A stretch of DNA of 64,000 bases from Mycoplasmatota bacterium (GTDB taxonomy: Bacteria; Bacillota_I; Bacilli_A; Haloplasmatales; Haloplasmataceae). The notes below the pieces were generated by a model. It saw only the letters and a list, made by a program, of their open reading frames with translations. It was not told the DNA's origin and did no database searches. Position 1 is the stretch's first letter, and each line of letters opens with the position of its first letter. A program made the translations under genes and the position numbers. The stretch is from positions 496,001 to 560,000 of the forward strand of contig CP074573.1 of NCBI GenBank assembly GCA_018394295.1. The letters are read 5' to 3'. Shown here piece after piece: positions 1-9,560 of this stretch.

Positions 1-228
1 ACTGTTAAAACTGGTTGGACAATGTTATATGAGATTAAAGACTTATCAAATGACGAGTTTAAATTTACGGCTCCTTATACAAGTGGTGGGCACCCAATGA
101 TTGATTTAAATAATGGAAATTCATTTTTAAGAGAACAGACTTATTCTTTAGAAGAATTAAATCAAATATTAGTTAAAGATAGTACTAAATTTAAACAAAT
201 AAAAGAAAAATATCATTTATACAAATAG
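1..228 (+). CDS. NamZ-type exo-beta-N-acetylmuramidase (DUF1343), C-terminal part
   Basis: This gene enters from the left edge and the reading frame is open from base 1, so only the last 75 residues are visible. The tail, with a P-Y, a 'MIDL' segment and a final 'FKQIKEKYHLYK', resembles the C-terminus of DUF1343/NamZ proteins, which usually end in K-F-x-x-I-R-x-K-Y-L-L-Y. NamZ removes MurNAc from the non-reducing ends of peptidoglycan chains. NagZ follows 25 bases later and five further amino-sugar genes come next, matching the namZ-nagZ neighbourhood of Bacillus. The assignment rests on a short tail plus context. Confidence 0.6.
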   Translation, partial: TVKTGWTMLYEIKDLSNDEFKFTAPYTSGGHPMIDLNNGNSFLREQTYSLEELNQILVKDSTKFKQIKEKYHLYK

Positions 229-253
229 GGTAATTTTCAGAAAGGTTGATTAG

Positions 254-1813
254 ATGAAGCGAATAGAAGAGATGACTTTAAGAGAAAAAATTGGCCAGTT
301 ATTAATGATAGGGTTTCAGGAAGATGATTTTGACGGAATAATGGAAATGATTGAAAAATATAAGGTTGGAAATATTATTCTGTTTACTCGCAATGTAAAA
401 GATGCTAATCGTTTAATGCGTCAAAATCAAGCATTACAAAAAAAAGCATTAGAAACACTCGGTGTTCCATTATTCATTAGTATTGACCAAGAAGGTGGAA
501 TGGTCACTCGAATAATGCAAGATGCTACATTTTTCCCAGGTAATATGACATTAGGGGCAACAGAAAATGATAATAATGCTTATCATATTGGACAAATGAT
601 GGGAGAGGAAATGAAAACATTAGGGGTTAACCTCAATCTTGCACCTGTATTAGATGTTAACAATAATGTAAAAAATCCTGTCATTGGTGTTAGAAGTTAT
701 AGTGATAATCCAGAAGTTGTTGCAAAATTTGGAACACAATTTATAAAAGGGTTACAAGAAAATGGTGTTTTAGCAACAGGAAAACATTTTCCAGGTCATG
801 GGGATACAAGTGTTGATTCTCATTTAGATTTAACAAAGGTTAGTCATGATAAAAAAAGATTAAACGAAGTAGAACTAGTTCCCTTTAAACAAGCAATCAA
901 ATCAGGTATTAATGCGATAATGAGTGCTCATGTTCTATTTCCTTCTTATGAAGATGAATTCTTACCAGCTACATTATCAAGAAAAGTTTTAACAAACTTA
1001 CTTAGAAATGAGTTAGGATTTAAAGGGCTTATTGTGACTGATTGTATGGAAATGAAGGCGATTGACAATTATTTTACGACAGAAAAAGCAGTGGTAAAAG
1101 CTGTAGGAGCTGGTGCTAATTTAGTTTGTATTTCTCATACGAGAAATAGACAAATTGGAGCCATTGAAGAATTAGTCAAAGCAGTAGAAGAAAAAAGACT
1201 TGATGAGGCAATAATTGATCAAGCAGTGCAAAGAGTTTTAGCACATAAAGAGAAAATAGCAAATGATACATTGGATTTAATCAATAGAAGCACTGTCTCA
1301 TTAAATATTAAAGATCATAATCAATTTGCTCAACATATGAATGATATTGCCCTAACTTTAGTGAGTGGGAAAAGATTTATTCAAAAAGGTAAAGTGCTGT
1401 TTGTAGCACCAAATCCGGTTGCAACAACAATTGCTGATGATTCTTTAGATCAACAGAGCTTACTAGAAAAGGTAAAAAAATCATTTACCGATTGGAATAC
1501 AATTGAACTCAAAATAAAACCTTCAAAAGAAAATCAAGACGCAATATTAAAAGCAGTAACTGAGGTAGATCAGGTTGTGTTCTGTTCATACAATGCCCAT
1601 ATATATAAAACGCAGTATGAATTAATAAAACAAATCAAAGAAAAAACTAAAAATATTCACTTAATTGCTTTAAGAAATCCTTATGATGTAATGGATTTTT
1701 CTGATATAGATTGTATTTGTGCTTATGAATATACACCACATTCCATTCAAAGTATCCTTAAATATTTAAAATCTGAAATTGAGCCAGTTGGTTCAATACC
1801 AGTTGAAATCTAG
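254..1813 (+). CDS. nagZ: Beta-N-acetylglucosaminidase, glycoside hydrolase family 3
   Basis: This GH3 enzyme of 519 residues removes terminal GlcNAc from muropeptides or peptidoglycan fragments. The (beta/alpha)8 domain covers roughly residues 1-340. It shows the NagZ signature 'KHFPGHGDTSVDSH', which contains the Asp-His acid/base dyad specific to NagZ-type GH3 enzymes, and the nucleophile Asp in 'VTDCMEMKAI'. The remaining 170 residues form a second alpha/beta domain, as in the longer Gram-positive enzymes. No signal peptide is visible, so it probably acts in the cytoplasm, whereas Bacillus NagZ is exported. The start follows an AAGG site. It sits between the NamZ-like gene and the amino-sugar kinase in one gene run. 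Confidence 0.92.
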   Translation: MKRIEEMTLREKIGQLLMIGFQEDDFDGIMEMIEKYKVGNIILFTRNVKDANRLMRQNQALQKKALETLGVPLFISIDQEGGMVTRIMQDATFFPGNMTLGATENDNNAYHIGQMMGEEMKTLGVNLNLAPVLDVNNNVKNPVIGVRSYSDNPEVVAKFGTQFIKGLQENGVLATGKHFPGHGDTSVDSHLDLTKVSHDKKRLNEVELVPFKQAIKSGINAIMSAHVLFPSYEDEFLPATLSRKVLTNLLRNELGFKGLIVTDCMEMKAIDNYFTTEKAVVKAVGAGANLVCISHTRNRQIGAIEELVKAVEEKRLDEAIIDQAVQRVLAHKEKIANDTLDLINRSTVSLNIKDHNQFAQHMNDIALTLVSGKRFIQKGKVLFVAPNPVATTIADDSLDQQSLLEKVKKSFTDWNTIELKIKPSKENQDAILKAVTEVDQVVFCSYNAHIYKTQYELIKQIKEKTKNIHLIALRNPYDVMDFSDIDCICAYEYTPHSIQSILKYLKSEIEPVGSIPVEI

Positions 1814-1822
1814 GATACTTTT

Positions 1823-2752
1823 ATGAAAAATAAATGCATCATCTGTGTTGATGGTGGTGGAACCAAAACAGAGGCTGTTGCTTTTACCCCTTCAGGTGAA
1901 GCAATCAGTCGACATATTGGTGGAAGTGGTAACTTCTCTTTTGAAAAAGAACAAGCAATAGAGAATGTAATAAATACAATTCAAGCAGTGTTTAATGAGG
2001 TTAAAGAATTATACCATTGTGAAATGATTCAAATGGGAATCTCTGGCTATGGAGCCTTTCAAGAAAAATCAGCATATATTGAACAAGTTAAATTACGGTT
2101 TAATACTGATGTTAAGATTGTTGATGATGCAAGATTAGCTTTATACACCGTTTTAAAAGAAACATATAATGAAGGTATATTAGTTCTATCAGGGACTGGT
2201 AGTGCTTGTTATGGTTATTGTGATGGAAACACCTTATTAGTAGGTGGATGGGGATATTTGTTAGGTGATGAGGGTTCAAGTTACGATTTAGTAATGCGTA
2301 CTTTTAAATTAATGATTGAAGATGAAGAAAATGGACTAGCACTTAATGGATTAACAATAAATATGTTAAAGCATTTAGATCTTAATCATGTTACCGAACT
2401 AAAGAAATATGTTTATAAGAAAACTAAATCTGAAATCGCATCAAATGCTAAATTTATTAATGATTGTGCACTTTTAGGCGATGAAAGAGCAATTACCCTA
2501 TTAAAACAATCAGGAATTGATTTAGCAAGACAAGCCATAAAAATTTATGAACGTATGAAGTTATCTAGTCATGTACGAATAGGTTGTCAAGGGAGTTTTA
2601 TTTTAAACGCTAAATATGTCAATGTTAGTTTCAAAGAAGTAATAAAAAAAGTGATTCCTCATGCCTGTTTTGTTGAAACGTTAGATAGACCTGTTAAAGG
2701 GGCTTATTATCTAGCGATAAGAGAACATTTAAAGATAGATGGTGGTAGATAA
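1823..2752 (+). CDS. murK: N-acetylmuramic acid/N-acetylglucosamine kinase, BadF/BadG/BcrA/BcrD family
   Basis: This is a 309-residue sugar kinase of the ASKHA fold. The phosphate-1 loop 'DGGGTKTEA' lies at residues 10-18, an adenosine-type motif 'LSGTGSACYGY' near 123, and 'GGWGYLLGDEGSSYDL' near 142, all typical of N-acetylhexosamine kinases. In Clostridium the homologous MurK phosphorylates both MurNAc and GlcNAc at C6. Placed between nagZ and anmK/murQ, it should prepare MurNAc for the MurQ etherase. Its stop codon shares one base with the anmK start (TAATG), which suggests translational coupling. Substrate preference between GlcNAc and MurNAc is inferred from context. Confidence 0.82.
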   Translation: MKNKCIICVDGGGTKTEAVAFTPSGEAISRHIGGSGNFSFEKEQAIENVINTIQAVFNEVKELYHCEMIQMGISGYGAFQEKSAYIEQVKLRFNTDVKIVDDARLALYTVLKETYNEGILVLSGTGSACYGYCDGNTLLVGGWGYLLGDEGSSYDLVMRTFKLMIEDEENGLALNGLTINMLKHLDLNHVTELKKYVYKKTKSEIASNAKFINDCALLGDERAITLLKQSGIDLARQAIKIYERMKLSSHVRIGCQGSFILNAKYVNVSFKEVIKKVIPHACFVETLDRPVKGAYYLAIREHLKIDGGR

Positions 2753-3885
2753 TGTATGCTATCGGATTAATGAGTGGGACTTCACTTGATGGAGTAGATG
2801 CCTGCTTAATCGATATTGAATCAATTAATGGTAAAATCAATTATCAATTAATAGAGTTTATAACCAAACCCTTTAGTGAGACATTATTAAAAGAAATTGA
2901 AACATGTATTGCCTTAGAAAAATCTCATGTGCAAGCAATTTGTAGTCTTAATTTTAAATTAGGTCATGAATTTTCTGAAGCATGTAAACTCGTTTGTCTT
3001 GAAGCAAACGTTTCATTATCTGAAATTGAGTTTATCGCAAGTCATGGACAAACTATCTGGCATCAACCAACTGAAAGTGGTTCTTATGTCAAATCGACTC
3101 TACAAATTGGTGAAAGTGCAGTTATCGCATATGAGACCAATTGTCAAGTAATCTCTAATTTTAGAGTGATGGACATGGCTGCAGGTGGACAGGGGGCTCC
3201 TCTTGTTGCGTATACAGATTACTTATTGTATAAAAATGATCATAAAAATATTGTGTTACAAAATATTGGTGGAATAGGTAATATGACTTATTTACCAAAA
3301 GGCTGTTCAATCGATGATGTCATATCGTTTGATACAGGACCAGGTAATATGATGATTGATTACATCATGCAAAAATATTTTAATAAACCCTATGATAAAG
3401 ATGGGTTAACCGCAAGAAGTGGGCATGTTGTAGAGCCATTATTAAATGAATTAATGTCTCATCCATTCATAAATGAAAAGCCACCAAAAACAACTGGTCG
3501 AGAGATGTTTGGTAAGGAATTTGTCGAACAAATTTTAACAAAATATCATGAAGTTGATAAATTAGATCTTATCACCACATTTACTACATTTGTTAGTTTA
3601 TCTATTGTTAATAATTATAAGCAGTATTTAAATGACATTGATGAAGTAATTATATCCGGTGGTGGAAGTTATAATACTTATTTAGTAGATTTAATTAAGC
3701 AACAATTATCTTGTGAAGTAAAAACATTAGAAGAAATAGGAGAGAATGCAAGTGCTAAAGAAGCAATCGCATTTGCATTACTTGGCTATCAAACACTTCA
3801 CCATCAAAATAATAATGTAAAAAATTCCACAGGAGCATCTAGAGATGTAATTTTAGGTAATATTACACCTAAACCTTGGAGATAG
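2752..3885 (+). CDS. anmK: Anhydro-N-acetylmuramic acid kinase
   Basis: At 377 residues this is the usual AnmK length. It opens with the family signature 'GLMSGTSLDGVD', and 'ASHGQT', 'NIGGIGNMTYL', 'FDTGPGNMMID' and 'ISGGGSYN' follow in family order. AnmK hydrolyses the 1,6-anhydro ring and phosphorylates the sugar, giving MurNAc-6-phosphate for MurQ. Its presence implies that the cell meets anhydro-muropeptides, made by lytic transglycosylases, in addition to ordinary MurNAc made available by the NamZ-type enzyme. It is translationally coupled to the preceding kinase and lies 10 bases from murQ. Confidence 0.93.
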   Translation: MYAIGLMSGTSLDGVDACLIDIESINGKINYQLIEFITKPFSETLLKEIETCIALEKSHVQAICSLNFKLGHEFSEACKLVCLEANVSLSEIEFIASHGQTIWHQPTESGSYVKSTLQIGESAVIAYETNCQVISNFRVMDMAAGGQGAPLVAYTDYLLYKNDHKNIVLQNIGGIGNMTYLPKGCSIDDVISFDTGPGNMMIDYIMQKYFNKPYDKDGLTARSGHVVEPLLNELMSHPFINEKPPKTTGREMFGKEFVEQILTKYHEVDKLDLITTFTTFVSLSIVNNYKQYLNDIDEVIISGGGSYNTYLVDLIKQQLSCEVKTLEEIGENASAKEAIAFALLGYQTLHHQNNNVKNSTGASRDVILGNITPKPWR

Positions 3886-3895
3886 GAGAGATATA

Positions 3896-4804
3896 ATGGT
3901 AGATATTAGAAAAATTACAACCGAAAAACGTAATAAAAATACAATGGAGTTAGATGCTCAAGATACTTATAATTTAGTAAAATTGTTAAATGAAGAGGAT
4001 AAAACAGTACCGTTTGCAGTTGAAAAAGCATTACCTCAAATTGCTAAAGTTGTTGATTTAATTAATGAAAAATTTATTAATGGTGGTCGATTGGTTTATA
4101 TGGGAGCTGGAACAAGTGGTCGTATTGGGATTCTAGATGCAAGTGAATGTCCACCTACCTATGGAACAGACCCATCAATGGTGGTTGCTTTAATAGCAGG
4201 TGGAAAAAAGGCAATGACTGTTGCGATTGAAGGTGCTGAAGATAATGAGCAGCTGGCTGCAGAAGATTTAAAACAAATTGGATTGAATCCGAAAGATATC
4301 ATAATTGGGATTGCAGCAAGTGGAAGAACGCCATATGTCATTGGTGGTATAAAATATGCAAAATCAATCGGTGTTACGACTTCATGTATTACAACAAGTG
4401 AGAACTCTATTTTAGCTTCATTAGTAGACTGTCCAATTGAGGTTATAACAGGTGCTGAACCGGTAACCGGTTCAACAAGGATGAAATCAGGTACAGCGCA
4501 AAAATTGGTGTGTAACATGTTGACAACAGCTGCAATGATTAAAATGGGTAAAGTGTATGAAAATTTAATGATAGATGTTCAACCAACCAATAAAAAGTTA
4601 ATTAGTCGTGCAAATATGATCGTTTCCGAAGTTACAGGTATATCAGAAGAAGAAGCTTTTGAATATATCAAACGTTATAACTCAGTTAAAAAAGCAATAT
4701 TTTCAATTTTAACAGGGGTTACAGAAGAAGAATCAATCGACTATTATTTATCTATTGAACATGGACATTTAAGAAAAGCGATAACTAATTTTAACCAAAA
4801 ATAA
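3896..4804 (+). CDS. murQ: N-acetylmuramic acid 6-phosphate etherase
   Basis: This 302-residue SIS-domain lyase cuts the lactyl ether of MurNAc-6-phosphate, yielding GlcNAc-6-phosphate and D-lactate. The MurQ block 'YMGAGTSGRIGILDASECPPTYG' region lies near residues 65-87, with 'GAEPVTGSTRMKSGTAQKL' near 186-204, both diagnostic for the family. A clear AGGAG ribosome site precedes the ATG. The D-lactate product is notable because genes for an electron-bifurcating lactate dehydrogenase stand 2.7 kb downstream in the same run. Confidence 0.95.
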   Translation: MVDIRKITTEKRNKNTMELDAQDTYNLVKLLNEEDKTVPFAVEKALPQIAKVVDLINEKFINGGRLVYMGAGTSGRIGILDASECPPTYGTDPSMVVALIAGGKKAMTVAIEGAEDNEQLAAEDLKQIGLNPKDIIIGIAASGRTPYVIGGIKYAKSIGVTTSCITTSENSILASLVDCPIEVITGAEPVTGSTRMKSGTAQKLVCNMLTTAAMIKMGKVYENLMIDVQPTNKKLISRANMIVSEVTGISEEEAFEYIKRYNSVKKAIFSILTGVTEEESIDYYLSIEHGHLRKAITNFNQK

Positions 4805-4837
4805 ACACCTTTAATAAGGTTAAAAGTAGGAGGAACT

Positions 4838-5665
4838 ATGTATCAAGGAAAAATCATTAGTAAAATACAGTCATTAGATGGTTCATATACAAAAAGTGAA
4901 CAAAAAATTATTAAATATTTAATTAAAAATTTAAAAGAAACCGTTCATTTATCTGTTACTGAGTTTTCTGATGAAACTGGTGTAGGAGAAACAACGATTG
5001 TCCGATTTTGTAAGAAATTAGGATATAAGGGATATCATGATTTTAAACTAGCGATTGCACAAGATTTCACCATTACTAAAAAGATTAAAAGTAATCAACA
5101 GACAGCAATATGTGATAGAGTATTTCAAAATATGATGACAGTATTAGAAGATTCAAAAAATCTTCTAGATCATAATTCTATCGATAAAACAGTGAAAATG
5201 ATTGAAGAAGCAAGAAGTGTATATTTTTATGGGGTAGGAGCATCTGGAATAACCGCACAAGAAGCGCAAAGTAAATTTTTTAGAATTGCTCATAAATTTC
5301 ATGTGGTAACTGATAATCATTTTCAAATGATGGCATCTCAAATTATGAGTAAAGAGGATTTAATCATTGTTATAACAATTTCTGGTAGTACAAAAGATAT
5401 CGTTGATGCTGTCGCTTCAGCTAAACAACGAGGGGCGAAAGTTATCGCAATAACGAATTTTCAAAAATCACCAATCACTAAATACTCTGACATCGTGCTT
5501 TTAACATCTGGAAAAATGAGTTTATCTAGTGGGGGGTCTTTAGTTGAAAAAATATCACAATTATTCGTAATAGACATTTTATTTATGGAATATATTGCAC
5601 AAAATGAAGATTACTTAGAAAATCGTAAATTAACTGCAATGTCTGTTTCGTCAAAACGTTATTAA
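4838..5665 (+). CDS. murR: RpiR/MurR-family transcriptional regulator
   Basis: A 275-residue regulator with an N-terminal RpiR helix-turn-helix (about residues 1-78, containing 'VGETTIVRFCKKLGYKGYHDFK') and a C-terminal SIS sugar-phosphate-binding domain (about 110-250, 'YFYGVGASG' and 'VITISGSTKDIVDA'). MurR proteins sense MurNAc-6-phosphate and control MurNAc genes. Located directly behind murQ, it is the likely regulator of this operon. Its operator should be upstream of namZ, outside the window. The ribosome site AGGAGG lies seven bases before the start. Confidence 0.85.
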   Translation: MYQGKIISKIQSLDGSYTKSEQKIIKYLIKNLKETVHLSVTEFSDETGVGETTIVRFCKKLGYKGYHDFKLAIAQDFTITKKIKSNQQTAICDRVFQNMMTVLEDSKNLLDHNSIDKTVKMIEEARSVYFYGVGASGITAQEAQSKFFRIAHKFHVVTDNHFQMMASQIMSKEDLIIVITISGSTKDIVDAVASAKQRGAKVIAITNFQKSPITKYSDIVLLTSGKMSLSSGGSLVEKISQLFVIDILFMEYIAQNEDYLENRKLTAMSVSSKRY

Positions 5666-5697
5666 GAAAAGAAAGAAGAGAGAGGATGTAAATAAAT

Positions 5698-7530
5698 ATG
5701 AAGCAATTAATTATCTTTTTAAGTATTAGTTTCCTTATATTTTTAAGTACTACAGCTGCTAATGTTAAAGCTGAATCAAATATAGTTCATAATAAACATG
5801 AATTCAGAGGTGTTTGGGTAGCAACAGTTGCAAGTATTGATATTGGTTATCATATTTCTGAAGATCAATATAAAGAAGAGTTTACAAAAATATTAGATAC
5901 AGTAGAAGAATATAATTTTAACGCTATTATTTTCCAAGTGAGACCAACAAATGATGCATTCTATCCATCAAGTTTAAATCCATGGAGCCGTTATTTAACT
6001 GGAATTGAAGGAAAATCACCAGGATGGGATCCACTTACTTGGATGGTTGAAGAATCTCACAAACGAGGGATTGAGTTTCATGCTTGGTTAAATCCATATC
6101 GTGTTTCTCTAGAAAAAGTAGGAGATCATTATGATACAAAAGAAGATATCATAAGTTCACTTACAGACAAAAATTATGCTAAAAAGCACCCTGAATATGT
6201 TTTAGAAGGTGGAGATGGTCGTCTAATTTTAAATCCAGGTGAGCCTGCAGTTAAACAATTTATTAAAGATACAATTGAAGAGATTATTACAAATTATGAT
6301 GTAGATGCAATTCATTTCGATGATTATTTTTATCCATATAGTGGGGTAAAAGGTAATCTTGATATGGAAACTTATGATACTTATAAAAATGAATATGAAT
6401 CATTAGCAGATTGGCGAAGAAGAAATGTTGATGAAGTAATTGAAGGTATTAGTGGGTTAATTCGTACCTATGATCGTGAAAATGACAAAGCGGTACAATT
6501 TGGTATCTCACCATTTGGTGTTTGGAGAAATAAATCAACTGATCCATTAGGGTCTGATACAAGAGCTAGTCAAAGTTATGATATGCAATATGCTGATACT
6601 AGAAAATGGGTTAAAGAAGAGTGGCTTGATTATATTGCTCCACAATTATATTGGGAAATTGGACATAATTTAGCTGATTATGAAACATTAGCTTCTTGGT
6701 GGGCAGATGTTGTTCATGGTACCAAAGTTAATTTATATACTGGAAATGCAATCTATCGTTATGGTTCAAATTCAGCTTGGAATAAATATGATGAATTACC
6801 AAAACAATTACTATATAATAATCAATTTGAAGAAATAAATGGAAGTATTTTCTTTTCTTATAAACATTTAAGATCATCTGCTTCATCTGCACTAATTGCA
6901 GGAAGAACCTATATTAAAGAACGTATGTGGGATACAATCGCACTTCAACCAACTTTACCATTGATTAATGAAACAATTCCTGGTCAAATTGAAAATGTTT
7001 CAACAACAACAGGAAACATTAATTCTAGTGTAGATATTAGTTGGGATAAAGTTGAAAATAGTAAATATTATCTTGTTTATCGTTTTGAGAATGATCAAAC
7101 AGTAGATTTAAGTGATCCTGCAAATATCTATTCGTTAGTAACGAATGATGCACATGGTGATACAGTGACTTTTACAGATACAAACTTAGTAGCAGATACA
7201 GAATATGTTTATCATATCACTGTTGTAAGTAATAGTGTTCTTGAAGGCGATGCAAAAATTGTTAGATATAGTTATTCTGATGATACAGGTAGTACAACCA
7301 CAACAGAAGAAACTACAACGACAGAAGAAACTACAACAACAGAAGAAACTACAACAACTACAAAAGATACCACTACAACAGATGATACGACAACAACAAC
7401 CGAAGAAGTAGATACAAATAATGATAGTGATAATTCTAATAAAAATTTATATGTACTAGCGATAGCAGCATCAGCTCTTATCGTAATAGGGTCAATTACC
7501 TTTGCATTTCGTAAAGTTAGACGAGCATAA
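5698..7530 (+). CDS. Secreted GHL10/YngK-like glycoside hydrolase with C-terminal membrane anchor
   Basis: 610 residues. A signal peptide (about 1-26, hydrophobic core then 'VKAES') leads into a glycoside-hydrolase-like 10 domain (DUF187, about 35-400), with 'FRGVWVATVASIDIG', 'FNAIIFQVRPTNDAFYPS', 'HAWLNPYRV' and 'DAIHFDDYFYPY'. An FN3-like domain follows (about 430-525), then a low-complexity Thr/Glu linker built of TTTEE-type repeats and a C-terminal membrane helix ending in basic FRKVRRA. The tail looks like a sortase signal, but I see no LPXTG before the helix, so the protein is probably held by the helix itself. GHL10 proteins are linked to peptidoglycan or other polysaccharide breakdown, which fits the operon. 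The exact substrate is unknown. Confidence 0.82.
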   Translation: MKQLIIFLSISFLIFLSTTAANVKAESNIVHNKHEFRGVWVATVASIDIGYHISEDQYKEEFTKILDTVEEYNFNAIIFQVRPTNDAFYPSSLNPWSRYLTGIEGKSPGWDPLTWMVEESHKRGIEFHAWLNPYRVSLEKVGDHYDTKEDIISSLTDKNYAKKHPEYVLEGGDGRLILNPGEPAVKQFIKDTIEEIITNYDVDAIHFDDYFYPYSGVKGNLDMETYDTYKNEYESLADWRRRNVDEVIEGISGLIRTYDRENDKAVQFGISPFGVWRNKSTDPLGSDTRASQSYDMQYADTRKWVKEEWLDYIAPQLYWEIGHNLADYETLASWWADVVHGTKVNLYTGNAIYRYGSNSAWNKYDELPKQLLYNNQFEEINGSIFFSYKHLRSSASSALIAGRTYIKERMWDTIALQPTLPLINETIPGQIENVSTTTGNINSSVDISWDKVENSKYYLVYRFENDQTVDLSDPANIYSLVTNDAHGDTVTFTDTNLVADTEYVYHITVVSNSVLEGDAKIVRYSYSDDTGSTTTTEETTTTEETTTTEETTTTTKDTTTTDDTTTTTEEVDTNNDSDNSNKNLYVLAIAASALIVIGSITFAFRKVRRA

Positions 7531-7549
7531 GTAGTTAGGAGAGATTAAA

Positions 7550-8341
7550 TTGAAAATAGCAGTCTGTATTAAACAAGTCCCTGCATCAACTGATGTAAAA
7601 GTAGACCCGATTACAGGGGTTTTAATCAGAGATGGAGCTAAAAGTAAAATGAATCCTTATGACTTATATGCGATTGAAACGGCTCTACATATTAAAGAAA
7701 TTTGTGCAGATGCATCTATTGTAGCGATTACGATGGGTCCACCTCAAGCGAAAGAAGTTTTGAAAGAAGCAATTTGGATGGGGTGCGATGATGCTGTTTT
7801 AATCAGTGATCGTAAGTTTGCTGGAGCTGATGTGCTTGCAACTTCACGGACTTTAAGTCAAGGGATCGAGCAATTAGGAGATGTAGATCTTGTTATTTGT
7901 GGAAAACAAACAACAGATGGTGATACTGCCCAAGTGGGTCCTGAAATTGCAGAATTTTTGAATTTACCTCAAGCAACTTTTGTTAATGAGATTAAAGAAG
8001 TAAAAGATAAATCAATTATTGTAAGTTCAAATTACGAAAATCATTATGAAGTTTTAGAAGTTCTATTTCCTTGTTTAATTACTATTGATAAAGATATCTT
8101 TACACCACGTTTACCTTCGTATAAACGTGGCGTAAGTTATCAAAATTTAGAAATAAATACAGTTATGTTAAAGGACTTACCATTAAAAGATGAAACGATG
8201 TATGGTTTAAATGGCTCTCCAACACAAGTAGAGAAAATCTTTTCTCCGGATAAAAATACTGAACAAAAGGTCATTGAAGGTTGTGCGCTAGATGTGGCAG
8301 ACGCATTATTTAAGAAACTGAAAGATAGTAAGTTTATTTAG
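7550..8341 (+). CDS. lctB: Electron transfer flavoprotein beta subunit of a bifurcating lactate dehydrogenase (LctB/EtfB type)
   Basis: This 263-residue EtfB starts 'KIAVCIKQVPASTDVKVDP' and shows the ETF beta signature 'ICGKQTTDGDTAQVGPEIAEFLNLPQ'. It starts with TTG after AGGAGAG, only 19 bases behind the GHL10 gene, with no room for a terminator, so it should be co-transcribed with the MurNAc genes. In bifurcating EtfAB-Ldh complexes EtfB carries the bifurcating FAD and takes part in NAD+ chemistry. The order EtfB-EtfA-FAD dehydrogenase is that of Acetobacterium lctBCD. Assignment to lactate metabolism relies on the third gene and on the neighbouring D-lactate-forming MurQ. Confidence 0.85.
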   Translation: MKIAVCIKQVPASTDVKVDPITGVLIRDGAKSKMNPYDLYAIETALHIKEICADASIVAITMGPPQAKEVLKEAIWMGCDDAVLISDRKFAGADVLATSRTLSQGIEQLGDVDLVICGKQTTDGDTAQVGPEIAEFLNLPQATFVNEIKEVKDKSIIVSSNYENHYEVLEVLFPCLITIDKDIFTPRLPSYKRGVSYQNLEINTVMLKDLPLKDETMYGLNGSPTQVEKIFSPDKNTEQKVIEGCALDVADALFKKLKDSKFI

Positions 8342-8357
8342 TAAGGAGAGAGATAAA

Positions 8358-9560
8358 GTGAGTGAAATAAAGATAAATCATAGCCTATTAGATGATGGAA
8401 AAATTAAGCAGTTATTGAACATATGTCCTTTTAATGCATTTACCTATGAAAATAATGTCCTTTCAATTAGTTCAGCTTGTAAAATGTGTAAATTATGTGT
8501 AAAAAAAGGGCCAGCTGGTGTTTGTGAATTTATTGAAACTGTTAAAGAATCGATTAATAAAGATGATTGGAAAGGGATTTGTGTTTATGTTGAACATGAT
8601 GAGGAAAGAATTCATCCTGTAACGTTTGAATTAATCGGTAAAGCACAAGAACTAGCTAAAAAAATTAATCATCCAGTTCATGCGATTATTATCGGCGATG
8701 ATATTGATGATATGGTAGAAGAGATTCTACATTATGGTGTAGATGAAGTAATTAAAGTAAAAAATAATGAATTAAAACAGTTTAATATTGAATTATATAC
8801 AACTGTCTTAACACAGTATGTGAAACAATATAAACCTAGTTCAATTTTAATTGGTGCAACACCATTAGGACGTTCATACGCTCCACGTGTTGCCGCAAGA
8901 TTAAAAACTGGACTTACAGCTGATTGTACTTTTCTTGATGTGAAAGAGAATACCGACTTAATTCAAATTCGTCCAGCGTTTGGTGGAAATATTATGGCTT
9001 CTATTATCACACCGAATAATAGACCACAAATCGCTACTGTTAGATATAAAGTATTTAATAAACCAGAAGTAGGTAAGAAGATAGGTAAGGTCTCTTCATT
9101 ATCACTAGAAGGAATTAATTTAGATACGAAAATTAAACTTCATGAAATTAAACAGAAAGAAAAAGGAATTGACATCGCTGAAGCACCTGTAATTATAAGT
9201 TGCGGAAGAAGTTTTAAATCAAAAGAAGATTTAAAAATGGTTTATGAACTGGCTAATTTGTTAGGTGCTGAAGTAGCTTGTACACGTCCATTAATTGAGA
9301 ACGGCTGGTTTGACCCAAGAAGACAAATTGGTTTAAGTGGTCGTACAGTTGCACCTAAATTATTGATTAATTTAGGAATATCTGGTGCTGTTCAATATGT
9401 TGCTGGAATCAAAAATAGTGAAACGATTATTTCAGTTAATATTGACAAAAATGCTTCAATCATGGATGTATCTCATCTAGGAATTATTGGTGATATCTAT
9501 GAAGTAATACCAAATCTAATTAAAAAAATCAAAGAAGATGGTGAGATTAATGGCATATAA
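8358..9560 (+). CDS. lctC: Electron transfer flavoprotein alpha subunit with N-terminal cysteine-rich (ferredoxin-like) extension (LctC/EtfA type)
   Basis: 400 residues, longer than a plain EtfA (about 320) because of an N-terminal extension of some 65 residues. This extension contains the cysteine pattern C-x2-C-x2-C-x8-C ('[18 protein letters not shown]') plus an earlier 'CPFNAF', consistent with one iron-sulfur cluster as in bifurcating LctC-type EtfA. The EtfA core follows, with the FAD-binding C-terminal part '[33 protein letters not shown]'. A GTG start after AAGGAGAGAG is likely. Its last 11 bases overlap the dehydrogenase gene. The extension argues for the bifurcating type over a plain fatty-acid ETF. 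Confidence 0.85.
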   Translation: MSEIKINHSLLDDGKIKQLLNICPFNAFTYENNVLSISSACKMCKLCVKKGPAGVCEFIETVKESINKDDWKGICVYVEHDEERIHPVTFELIGKAQELAKKINHPVHAIIIGDDIDDMVEEILHYGVDEVIKVKNNELKQFNIELYTTVLTQYVKQYKPSSILIGATPLGRSYAPRVAARLKTGLTADCTFLDVKENTDLIQIRPAFGGNIMASIITPNNRPQIATVRYKVFNKPEVGKKIGKVSSLSLEGINLDTKIKLHEIKQKEKGIDIAEAPVIISCGRSFKSKEDLKMVYELANLLGAEVACTRPLIENGWFDPRRQIGLSGRTVAPKLLINLGISGAVQYVAGIKNSETIISVNIDKNASIMDVSHLGIIGDIYEVIPNLIKKIKEDGEINGI

